6,981 bases of DNA. Origin: Acinetobacter sp. Lineage in GTDB: Bacteria > Pseudomonadota > Gammaproteobacteria > Pseudomonadales > Moraxellaceae. The translations under genes were made by a program, and so were the position numbers. Below, piece after piece: positions 1 through 5,847 of this stretch (the stretch's first letter is position 1; every line of letters begins with the position of its first letter). The stretch spans positions 1 to 6,981 of the forward strand of contig JASLIY010000310.1 of NCBI GenBank assembly GCA_030152675.1, read 5' to 3'. The notes beneath the pieces are model-generated. The model did no database searches. It was not told the DNA's origin and saw only the letters and a program-made list of their open reading frames with translations.

Positions 1-254
1 ATTTGGCATTTCGTGCGGCTTTATCGGGTCAAGGTATTGCCATGATGTGGGCTTGTTTAGCCACCAAAGATTTATTTTCCAACCAACAATTGCTTAGAGT
101 CACCGATAAAGTGCTATCGACCAATATTTATGAATATTTGATTTTTCATAATGACATGCTACGCTCACCGGCACATAAAATCTTCTATGAATGGTTGATC
201 GAATATGCAGAGCACACCCGTCAATGGATTGATGAATTGCTGCAATCCAAATAA
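1..254 (+). CDS. LysR-family transcriptional regulator, C-terminal fragment (5' end outside window)
   Basis: The reading frame is open from the window edge (first full codon at 3) to TAA at 252-254, giving 83 residues. The early stretch AALSGQGIAMM followed by LATKDLFSNQQLLRV matches the end of the effector-binding domain of LysR-type regulators, where an 'AAxxGxGIAxxP...' strand-turn is followed by 'xxLxxGxLVRV'. The usual proline after GIA is replaced here (GIAMMWAC). The tail ends with an amphipathic helix (YEWLIEYAEHTRQWIDELL), also typical. The DNA-binding N-terminus, about 200 residues, lies upstream of the window. The gene converges on the oxidoreductase gene with a 30-bp gap, so it does not share that gene's promoter. 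It could still regulate it in trans, but nothing here shows this. Its TTG at position 3 is an internal leucine codon, not a start. Confidence 0.85.
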   Translation, partial: LAFRAALSGQGIAMMWACLATKDLFSNQQLLRVTDKVLSTNIYEYLIFHNDMLRSPAHKIFYEWLIEYAEHTRQWIDELLQSK

Positions 255-284
255 CGGGTGTGCACTTCGTTTGAGCCACAGACC

Positions 285-3200
285 CTAAGCTGGGGTCGCG
301 ATATTGATCAAATTTTTGGCGTGTTTTAATTTATTTAATAAAGCATCGCGCTGAGGATAATACTGCTGCAAGGCCTGTAGTTTTACTGGTCCATAGCCCC
401 TGACTTGCGAGATGCAATCACAGGTTTCTATGGCGATGGCATAATTACTGCGGCTTAAATGCGTGAGTACATGTTCAATTAAGTCAAAATACTCCTCCAC
501 CATTTTACGCTCTACTTTTCTTTCCGGGTTGATGGCAAATGGATCGAAAATTTTTCCTCTTAACCATTTAAATGATGCCAGCAATGGCATGAGTTTTAAT
601 ATCCAAGCGCCGAATTTAATTTTATTGGGTCTGCCAGTATCAGGATTTACTTTAGAGAAGAACGGTGGAGCGAGCCAGAGCGAGATTTTAGCCACATGAT
701 CAAACTGATCGTTGAGGCTCTGTTTAAACTCTTTTGACGCATAGAGTCGCGCAACCTCATATTCATCTTTATAAGCCATCACACGATAGGCATTATGCAT
801 CACCGCCTTGATCAACTGCTGATCTTCAATGCCTAAAGATGCGCATTTTTGGCTGACACGATCCATCAGTTGAGAAAAACGATCGGCATAGTCTTTATTT
901 TGATACTGGATGAGTTCGGCATAATACTTGGCTTTTAATTCATCTACATCGTCGTCATGATGAATGTCCAAGCTCGGTTGTTGCATCAACAGGTTCAAGG
1001 CCGCTTTGTTACTGGCCAAAACTCGTCCCCAATTCAAGGCACGATGGTTTTGAACAGGGAGTACCCCTTGATCGATGGCAGATTGCAGCGCGTGTAATGA
1101 CAACGGGATTAAGCCTTTTTGCCATGCATAGCCGAGCATTAATACATGCGTATAAGTGTGATCACCAAATAACTGGGTACTGATTTGATTGACATTGATG
1201 GGGTGAAAAGCCTCGGCTAAACAATGTGCTTTGATTTTATCGATCAGTTGCTGTTGATCAATCGCTGCATCACGATGATGAACCACCGCTGCGGTTGGAG
1301 TAATATCCAAATTGGCCACCACAGCGCTTTGCTCTGGGGCCAGTCGCTGTAAGATATCTTCTGAAGCTGCATAAACCAGATCGGCAGCCATTAATAAATG
1401 CGTTGAATGTGCGCCTATTCGCGAGGCATGCAGGCCATGTTTATGCTGCGAGAGTCGTACCTGACTGAGTACCGCACCATTTTTTTGCGCTAAGCCGGTA
1501 AAATCCAGTACAGAAGATATTTTATGATCATAGACGGCAGCTTGCCCCACGATCGCACCGACGGTTAATACCCCGGTGCCACCAATGCCAGCAAATAAAA
1601 TATTAAAACTATCGGATTGAATCTGTGGCGGCTCAATCACAACCAATTCAGCAAAGTATTGCTGTTCCAAGGCTGCTGAAATAAGTTCAGTCTTTTTCAG
1701 TGCCGCACCTTCAACTTCGATAAAACTCGGACAAAAGCCTTTTAAACAGGAAAAGTCAGTATTACAGCTCGATTGGTTAATTTTTCTTTTGCGGCCAAAA
1801 GCGGTTTCTACCGGTTCAATGGCAATACAATTTGATTGTGTAGAACAATCGCCACAGCCTTCACAGACTCTAGTATTAATAAAGGCCTTGTTGGTCGCAA
1901 CTGGGTTTAACTGTTTTTTACGTCTTCTGCGTTTTTCTGTGGCACAGGTTTGAACATAGATAATCGCCGTGGTTCCGGACAGCTCACGAAATTTTTTCTG
2001 CACCGCTTCAAGCTCATCACGGTGATGCACCGTAGTGATGCTGGCCAAATTTGGCTCTTTTTCCCAGACCTCTGGATGGTCTGAAACCAGCGCAATGCTT
2101 GCCACCCCTTCGGCACTGAGTTGACGCGAAATTCTGGCAGGATCATTTGTGCCTTCAGTGTGTTGGCCACCAGTCATTGCAACGGCATCATTATAAAGAA
2201 TTTTAAAAGTAATATTTGTCTGTGCAGCGACCGCAGCACGGATGGCTAAAATCCCGGAATGCTCATAGGTGCCGTCACCCAGATTTTGAAAAATGTGGGG
2301 AGTCTTTGAGAAGGGCTGTGCGCCAATCCATTGCGCGCCTTCACCGCCCATTTGCGAAATGGTGGTTGTTTTTAACGCGGGAACCATTAATGCCATGACA
2401 TGACAGCCAATACCGCCGCCACTGATTGAGCCCTCTGGCGTTTGGGTCGAGGTGTTATGTGGACAGCCTGAACAGAAATAAGGCGTTCTACTTGGCATGA
2501 CTGTATCTACCGCCATGTCTTTCACGGGGTACATCGCTTGCAATTTTTGCACTAATGCTGCTGGTTGGCCTAAGCGCTGAATCAATGCCGTGGCGATGAG
2601 CAAAGGACTAAACTCGAGCGTCTCGGCCAAGAGTGGCTGACCGGATGGATCTTTTTTTCCTGACACCTGTGGTCTTTGCGTGGCATCAAGGTGGTATAAG
2701 GCCTCTTTGATTTGGCTTTCCACATTGGCTCTTTTTTCTTCGATGACGAACAGTTCTTGCTGTCCTTGGGCAAACTGAATCATGCCTTGGGTTTCGAGCG
2801 GCCAGCTCATGCCGACTTTATAGATGGAAATACCATATTGATTTAAATCTTCATCAGACCACCCTAAGTCTGTAATGGCCTGCATCAGATCTTGATGTGC
2901 TTTCCCGACTGTCACGATGCCGATTTTCGGTGTGTTGGCGAGATGAATCACTTTGTCTATTCGATTGAGCCGTGCCCAGCGTTGTACCGCAGGGAGTCGA
3001 TCATCAATTAAACGTTTTTCCAATTCAAAACGTTGCGCTGGCCATTGGATGGTCGCATCCCAATTGAGCAAGTGATCACGGCCTTCATCCGCGGGCGTGA
3101 TAAATGCGTGAGGCGTTGCAATATCGATGACGCTGGCAGACTCGACCACATCGGCAATGGTTTTCATGGCGACCCATAAGCCTGAGTAGCGCGACAGGGC

Positions 3201-3767
3201 AATCCCTGCTAAGCCAAATTCAATGATTTCAGCAATATTTGCAGGTTGTAATACTGGCATTGAAACGGCTTGAAATAGGGTATCGGTTTGATGTGGAAAT
3301 AAGGAGGACTGCGCCGCATGATCATCTCCAGAAACCGCCAACACGCCGCCCAACTTGGATGTGCCCATCACATTCGCTGAACGAAACACATCGCCCGTTC
3401 GGTCAACGCCTGGGCCTTTTCCATACCAAATCCCAAACACACCATCCACCTGAGTGGGGCCATAGGCCGCATGCATTTGCGCGCCCCATAAGGCGGTTGC
3501 AGCAAGATCTTCATTTAAGCCCGGTTGAAAAATGATGCCATTTTCATTGAGTTCTTTTTCCGACTTCCATAAATGCTGATCATAAACACCCAATGGCGAG
3601 CCTCGATAACCGCTGATTAAACCTGCGGTATTTAAACCCTGTATGCGATCTAATTGCCTTTGTAACAGGGGGAGTTTGACTAATGCCTCTATCCCAGAAA
3701 TAAAGACGGTTTTATATTCAGTTGTTTGATTGGTTGTATTGAGGCAGATTTGTCCATTAGAGCCCAT
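285..3767 (-). CDS. Indolepyruvate:ferredoxin oxidoreductase family protein (fused alpha/gamma chain with C-terminal DUF6537-type domain)
   Basis: This 1160-residue cytoplasmic enzyme should oxidatively decarboxylate aryl-pyruvates (indole-, phenyl- or hydroxyphenylpyruvate) to aryl-acetyl-CoA with thiamine diphosphate and iron-sulfur chemistry; that activity is inferred from family. Domains in order: N-terminal pyrimidine-binding domain (about 15-235, with ISGYRGSPLG near 51-60); linker domain (about 280-405); TPP-binding domain with CSGCPHNTST (432-441), GGGIGCH (450-456), GDGT (497-500) and the matching ND at 526-527. A basic linker (EKRRRRKK, 611-618) precedes a cysteine block with C635, C638, C641, C647, C668, C674 and C679, suited to an Fe-S cluster. 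The gamma-type domain begins with FAGIGGTGVLTVG (725-737), and a helical C-terminal domain runs from about 935. The length fits aerobic proteobacterial single-chain homologues rather than the two-subunit archaeal IorAB. I chose ATG at 3767 because AAGGAG lies 6 nt upstream of it; an upstream in-frame TTG (3785) would place that SD inside the coding region. Substrate and electron acceptor are not readable from sequence. Confidence 0.92.
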   Translation of the reverse strand: MGSNGQICLNTTNQTTEYKTVFISGIEALVKLPLLQRQLDRIQGLNTAGLISGYRGSPLGVYDQHLWKSEKELNENGIIFQPGLNEDLAATALWGAQMHAAYGPTQVDGVFGIWYGKGPGVDRTGDVFRSANVMGTSKLGGVLAVSGDDHAAQSSLFPHQTDTLFQAVSMPVLQPANIAEIIEFGLAGIALSRYSGLWVAMKTIADVVESASVIDIATPHAFITPADEGRDHLLNWDATIQWPAQRFELEKRLIDDRLPAVQRWARLNRIDKVIHLANTPKIGIVTVGKAHQDLMQAITDLGWSDEDLNQYGISIYKVGMSWPLETQGMIQFAQGQQELFVIEEKRANVESQIKEALYHLDATQRPQVSGKKDPSGQPLLAETLEFSPLLIATALIQRLGQPAALVQKLQAMYPVKDMAVDTVMPSRTPYFCSGCPHNTSTQTPEGSISGGGIGCHVMALMVPALKTTTISQMGGEGAQWIGAQPFSKTPHIFQNLGDGTYEHSGILAIRAAVAAQTNITFKILYNDAVAMTGGQHTEGTNDPARISRQLSAEGVASIALVSDHPEVWEKEPNLASITTVHHRDELEAVQKKFRELSGTTAIIYVQTCATEKRRRRKKQLNPVATNKAFINTRVCEGCGDCSTQSNCIAIEPVETAFGRKRKINQSSCNTDFSCLKGFCPSFIEVEGAALKKTELISAALEQQYFAELVVIEPPQIQSDSFNILFAGIGGTGVLTVGAIVGQAAVYDHKISSVLDFTGLAQKNGAVLSQVRLSQHKHGLHASRIGAHSTHLLMAADLVYAASEDILQRLAPEQSAVVANLDITPTAAVVHHRDAAIDQQQLIDKIKAHCLAEAFHPINVNQISTQLFGDHTYTHVLMLGYAWQKGLIPLSLHALQSAIDQGVLPVQNHRALNWGRVLASNKAALNLLMQQPSLDIHHDDDVDELKAKYYAELIQYQNKDYADRFSQLMDRVSQKCASLGIEDQQLIKAVMHNAYRVMAYKDEYEVARLYASKEFKQSLNDQFDHVAKISLWLAPPFFSKVNPDTGRPNKIKFGAWILKLMPLLASFKWLRGKIFDPFAINPERKVERKMVEEYFDLIEHVLTHLSRSNYAIAIETCDCISQVRGYGPVKLQALQQYYPQRDALLNKLKHAKNLINIATPA

Positions 3768-3773
3768 GATGTA

Positions 3774-3779
3774 CTCCTT
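3774..3779 (-). promoter_or_regulatory. Ribosome binding site deciding the start of the oxidoreductase
   Basis: AAGGAG on the minus strand sits 6 nt before ATG (3767-3765), an ideal SD spacing. It decides against the longer in-frame TTG start at 3785-3783, which has no comparable SD. Confidence 0.85.
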
Positions 3780-3797
3780 ACTCAAATATTGGATGTG

Positions 3798-3830
3798 TTA
3801 TTGCGATTTAACTTGATGGTTCCTTTGCAT
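3798..3830 (-). CDS. Candidate 10-codon leader peptide ahead of the oxidoreductase
   Basis: On the minus strand, ATG at 3830-3828 opens a ten-codon frame (MQRNHQVKSQ) ending in TAA at 3800-3798. It is preceded at 5 nt by AAGGAGG, a seven-base match to the anti-Shine-Dalgarno sequence and stronger than that of the downstream gene. The predicted start of transcription (about 3857) would place this SD about 15 nt into the mRNA. The stop codon lies 30 nt before the oxidoreductase ATG, so the two could be translationally coupled. There are no Trp, Phe or Tyr codons, so classical attenuation by aromatic amino acids is not supported. The peptide has two or three positive charges and no hydrophobic segment. 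It may act through its translation rather than as a peptide. I know of no described homologue; this is inferred from the SD, start, stop and spacing only. Confidence 0.5.
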   Translation of the reverse strand: MQRNHQVKSQ

Positions 3831-3835
3831 AACGA

Positions 3836-3842
3836 CCTCCTT
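3836..3842 (-). promoter_or_regulatory. Near-ideal Shine-Dalgarno of the leader ORF
   Basis: AAGGAGG on the minus strand lies 5 nt before the ATG at 3830. It is the best SD match I found in the window and does not serve the oxidoreductase itself, whose ATG is about 70 nt further on. It therefore supports translation of the short leader frame, or a standby ribosome site. Confidence 0.6.
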
Positions 3843-3863
3843 CGCTCATGAACTTTTTAATTT

Positions 3864-3893
3864 CTTATATATCAATAACTTTTTATATATCAA
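3864..3893 (-). promoter_or_regulatory. Sigma70-type promoter of the oxidoreductase transcription unit
   Basis: Reading the minus strand, TTGATA (3893-3888, five of six matches to the -35) is followed after 18 bp by TATAAG (3869-3864, five of six to the -10). Transcription would begin near 3857 and give a 5' leader of about 90 nt containing the short leader ORF. The surrounding DNA is very AT-rich, as expected for a promoter. The -35 lies in one copy of a 13-bp repeat and the -10 mostly in the other. Confidence 0.6.
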
Positions 3894-3895
3894 TA
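3865..3895. repeat. Two perfect 13-bp direct repeats, 18-bp period, within the promoter
   Basis: TTATATATCAATA occurs at 3865-3877 and again at 3883-3895 with no mismatch, 5 bp apart. The copies contribute the -10 and -35 elements respectively. The 18-bp period is not a whole number of helical turns (about 1.7), so the copies would face different sides of the helix. They may be a regulator's paired half-sites, or a local duplication that created the promoter. Confidence 0.75.
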
Positions 3896-3959
3896 TCCGT
3901 TGATCTCTGATGAGCATAGCCAGTTTAGCGGCGCTGTTAAAACGCTCATTTGACATGAG

Positions 3960-3982
3960 TTGCATGCTCAATATGCATGCAA
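3960..3982. repeat. Perfect 8-bp inverted repeat beside the terminator
   Basis: TTGCATGC (3960-3967) and GCATGCAA (3975-3982) are perfect inverted copies separated by 7 nt. Each arm itself contains the palindrome GCATGC. The right arm overlaps the terminator foot by 2 bp. It lies about 70-90 bp upstream of the oxidoreductase -35, so it could be an operator for that gene or a second hairpin trailing the amidohydrolase mRNA. Confidence 0.6.
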
Positions 3983-4010
3983 AACAGCCGACATATACGT
4001 CGGCTGTTTT
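3981..4010 (-). terminator. Rho-independent terminator of the amidohydrolase gene
   Basis: A perfect 12-bp stem (arms 3981-3992 and 3999-4010, core ACAGCCGAC / GTCGGCTGT) encloses a 6-nt loop. The arms end in AAAA and TTTT, so the minus-strand transcript has a GC-rich hairpin ending in a U-run. It begins 24 nt after the amidohydrolase stop codon. The symmetry makes it usable in both directions. It separates the amidohydrolase transcript from the oxidoreductase promoter. Confidence 0.92.
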
Positions 4011-4034
4011 AATACTGCAAAATGGAATTGGATT

Positions 4035-5402
4035 TTATTGGACGGTGTTTTTATAAATCTGGCCGTCTTTCATAATCACCAACATATTTTTGTCTGGATC
4101 TGCGATCAGTTTAATATCCGCGATTGGATCGCCATTGACCAAGAGTAAATCGGCCAAAGCACCTTCTTCAACCACACCCAGTTTCCCCGGGTAAGGATTA
4201 CGTTCACCTGAAAGTTGGAGTAACTCAGCATTGGTGGAGGTCGCCATTTTCAAGACTTCTTCGGGTTGATACCAACGGGTCATGGTGGTCAGAATCGCGC
4301 CTTGTTTGCTCGCCAGTGCAGGGCTAAACAAAATGTCGGTGCCCCAAGACACTTTTAACTTGTATTTTTTCGCCAAAGCATAAGATTTATCGGTGCCTGC
4401 TTCGACTTGTTGTTGCTTAAGACGATTTGCACCTTGCTGCGGATTGGAGAACTCATTATCAATAAAGGCTTGGGTACTTAACCAAGCACCTTTATCTGCC
4501 ATCATCTTGGCAGTTTGATCATCCATAAGCTGCGCGTGTTCAATCACTTTCACGCCACCTTTTAATGCCGTTTGGATCGACTTCGGGGTATAAGCATGCA
4601 CCGAGACATAAGTGCCCCAGTTTTCAGCGGCATCGACTGCAGCTTTAAACTCTTGTTCAGAATATTGCGCAACATCAAGCGGGTCATAGTGTGAAGACAC
4701 TCCACCGCCAGCGGCCAGTTTAATCTGTGTTGCACCGAGCATCAGCTGTTCACGAGTACGTTTGCGTACTTCATCCACGCCATCTGCGATGACGCCACCC
4801 CCAACAACCTCACCCCGACTGAGTGCACCGTTTGGAGAAGAGGGAATATCGTAGGTGGCACGAAAATCACCATGCCCCCCAGTTTGTGAAATCATGGCAC
4901 CCGATGGCCAGATGCGAGGGCCATTCACGATTTTGCCATCGATGGCACGTTTTAATGAAAAGGATGGACCCGCCAAATCACGCACACTGGTAAAACCACG
5001 CATCAAGGTATTATTGGCTTCTTTGGCCGCGAGAAAGTTAAGGTCTGCGACTTCAGCCATTAATAATGTGCTGACAGGCACAGCCGCCATCATGGTATGC
5101 CAATGCGCGTCGATTAATCCCGGCATCAAGGTTTTATTCTGCCCATCGATGACATACACATCTTGGGTCGGTGCATGAATATTGGGGCCGATCCTGCGAA
5201 TAATATTGCCCTCAATCAGCACATTAACTGGCTGGCTGAGTTTTGAAGATTTTCCATCAAATACGCGAACATTTTTAAATAAGACACTTTTGCTTTGTTG
5301 TTGACTGCCTTGAGACAAGTTTACTGCGCTATGTGTTGGCAGTGCGATAAAGGTGCTGATCAATAACAGAGATTGACATAAATTTCGAACAAGTGGCTTC
5401 AT
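4035..5402 (-). CDS. Exported metal-dependent amidohydrolase (imidazolonepropionase/prolidase-like, COG1228 type)
   Basis: The 455-residue protein starts with a signal peptide (MKPLVRNLCQ, then a hydrophobic LLLISTFIALP core, likely cut near THS-A, residues 25-26), so it should act in the periplasm or beyond. The rest is a complete amidohydrolase: a small N-terminal beta domain (about 40-90), then a TIM barrel with H100-x-H102, the family motif TGGHGD (174-179), K228 as the likely carboxylated metal-bridging lysine, H269, H289 and D356 (WGTD). The C-terminal beta strand is GALADLLLVNGDP. A full binuclear ligand set suggests an active enzyme. Characterised relatives include Xaa-Pro and Xaa-Arg/Lys peptidases and ochratoxin-cleaving amidohydrolases; the substrate cannot be assigned here, but a peptide or N-acyl amino acid is the best guess. 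An AGGA-type SD lies about 10 nt before ATG at 5402. The gene is followed closely by a strong terminator, so it is probably monocistronic. Confidence 0.9.
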   Translation of the reverse strand: MKPLVRNLCQSLLLISTFIALPTHSAVNLSQGSQQQSKSVLFKNVRVFDGKSSKLSQPVNVLIEGNIIRRIGPNIHAPTQDVYVIDGQNKTLMPGLIDAHWHTMMAAVPVSTLLMAEVADLNFLAAKEANNTLMRGFTSVRDLAGPSFSLKRAIDGKIVNGPRIWPSGAMISQTGGHGDFRATYDIPSSPNGALSRGEVVGGGVIADGVDEVRKRTREQLMLGATQIKLAAGGGVSSHYDPLDVAQYSEQEFKAAVDAAENWGTYVSVHAYTPKSIQTALKGGVKVIEHAQLMDDQTAKMMADKGAWLSTQAFIDNEFSNPQQGANRLKQQQVEAGTDKSYALAKKYKLKVSWGTDILFSPALASKQGAILTTMTRWYQPEEVLKMATSTNAELLQLSGERNPYPGKLGVVEEGALADLLLVNGDPIADIKLIADPDKNMLVIMKDGQIYKNTVQ

Positions 5403-5465
5403 GAAGGTATTTTCCTCGGCTGGGAGATTATATTGATTCGAAAGTGCGATGAACTAAACATGAAT

Positions 5466-5482
5466 TGGCTTAAATTTAGCCA
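5466..5482. repeat. Inverted repeat TGGCT-N7-AGCCA over the amidohydrolase start of transcription
   Basis: TGGCT (5466-5470) and AGCCA (5478-5482) are perfect inverted copies. Apart from one extra T the whole element would be a 16-bp palindrome (TGGCTAAATTTAGCCA). It abuts the -10 and covers the expected transcription start (about 5475), a position typical for a repressor site. No binding protein can be named. Confidence 0.5.
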
Positions 5483-5510
5483 TTATAATAAGTGGGTTTT
5501 GATCCAAAAA
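5482..5510 (-). promoter_or_regulatory. Candidate amidohydrolase promoter (consensus -10, poor -35)
   Basis: The minus strand has a perfect TATAAT at 5487-5482. The hexamer 17 bp upstream (TTTTTG, 5510-5505) is a poor -35 match, which suggests dependence on an activator or low basal activity. The leader to the ATG would be about 70 nt. Confidence 0.5.
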
Positions 5511-5526
5511 CCTCATAATTGAGGTT
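5509..5526. repeat. Perfect 7-bp inverted repeat at the amidohydrolase -35
   Basis: AACCTCA (5509-5515) and TGAGGTT (5520-5526) flank a 4-nt loop. On the minus strand the stem is followed directly by TTT, on the plus strand by ACTTTTTG. It therefore could be an operator overlapping the -35 or a small terminator. The short, moderately GC-rich stem makes it a weak terminator; its position favours an operator. Confidence 0.5.
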
Positions 5527-5667
5527 ACTTTTTGTTTCTCTTAAGTCATTGTATTCTGAGTGGTTTGGTTGGTTATTTATGTTGTTTCATGATGTGGTTT
5601 GTCTTGAATCTGCGCGGTGAATTGGCACTGCTTGTGTTACGTGGTCTGTTAACGCTTAAAACCGATG

Positions 5668-5709
5668 TTTGACCTCAGTCAAAGCCGGCTTCCAAGACTA
5701 TAGTATTTA
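5668..5709 (+). promoter_or_regulatory. Palindromic operator and -10-like element upstream of the deacetylase
   Basis: TTTGAC-CTCA-GTCAAA (5668-5683) is a perfect 16-bp dyad that fits TTGA-N6-TCAA, the core recognised by Fnr/FixK-type members of the Crp/Fnr family. AAGCCGGCTT (5682-5691), a perfect 10-bp palindrome, adjoins it. TATAGT (5699-5704), five of six matches to a -10, follows, with no good -35 at 16-18 bp; TATTTA at 5704-5709 would put the dyad near -41 as in class II activation. The element may instead be a site for another dimeric regulator. Promoter use is inferred from layout. Confidence 0.4.
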
Positions 5710-5710
5710 A

Positions 5711-5815
5711 GCTGACTCGGCGGAGGCGCAGGTTCACTGTGAGCAGCGCAAAGCTGTTGCGAAGTACAGGTGATTGGTCGATGCGCGGCATGCTCGGAAG
5801 CAGACCATGCATCAC
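5711..5815 (+). promoter_or_regulatory. Potentially structured 5' leader of the deacetylase mRNA
   Basis: This stretch is visibly richer in G and C than the flanking intergenic DNA and can form several stems: GCTG(A)CTC (5711-5718) with GAGCAGC (5741-5747), one bulged A; CGCAA with TTGCG (5747-5751 / 5757-5761), which competes with AGCAGC / GCTGTT (5742-5747 / 5753-5758); and GTGATTGGTC (5770-5779) with GACCA-TGC-ATCAC (5803-5815), ten pairs with a 3-nt bulge. The SD at 5836-5840 is left free in this fold. I do not recognise a known riboswitch class. The fold is drawn by eye and could be chance. Confidence 0.3.
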
Positions 5816-5847
5816 ATAAATACATACGATTCAATGAGGGATGAGCA

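Larger units (their letters stand above)
5403..5847. other. 445-bp divergent regulatory region between amidohydrolase and deacetylase genes
   Basis: No convincing protein gene fills this stretch. From left to right it holds: the amidohydrolase SD (about 5413-5417); a TGGCT/AGCCA inverted repeat over its likely start of transcription; a consensus -10; a 7-bp perfect hairpin over the -35; a G/T-biased segment (5557-5602, one C in 46 bases of the + strand); a TTTGAC/GTCAAA palindrome with an adjoining AAGCCGGCTT palindrome; a -10-like TATAGT; and a GC-richer leader with several possible stems before the deacetylase. The density of symmetric elements suggests regulation of both genes. Confidence 0.7.

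Noticed and set aside
256..297. Hairpins between the convergent LysR and oxidoreductase genes (GACCC/GGGTC at 281-285/293-297; GGGTGTG with CAC-AG-ACCC at 256-262/277-285)
   Set aside because: Both are short or bulged, mutually exclusive, and lack a T-run on either strand, so I do not call a terminator.
463..3535. Several + strand ORFs (463-699, 2216-2398, 3239-3535) and minus-strand alternative frames (1907-2170, 2582-2773) within the oxidoreductase gene
   Set aside because: They are fully covered by a well-supported long gene, have no recognisable domains, and look like shadows.
3768..3785. Upstream in-frame TTG start of the oxidoreductase at 3785
   Set aside because: The AAGGAG SD lies inside that extension and is perfectly spaced for ATG at 3767; no SD of similar quality serves the TTG.
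3960..4148. 62-codon + strand ORF across the terminator and the end of the amidohydrolase gene
   Set aside because: It runs through the terminator hairpin and antisense to a real gene, with no SD or domain.
4855..5178. 107-codon + strand ORF inside the amidohydrolase gene
   Set aside because: Antisense to conserved coding sequence with the catalytic HxH region; composition is not protein-like.
5623..5637. TGGCAC resembling the -24 element of a sigma54 promoter
   Set aside because: The expected TTGC at the -12 position is GTGT, so the second half of the motif is missing.
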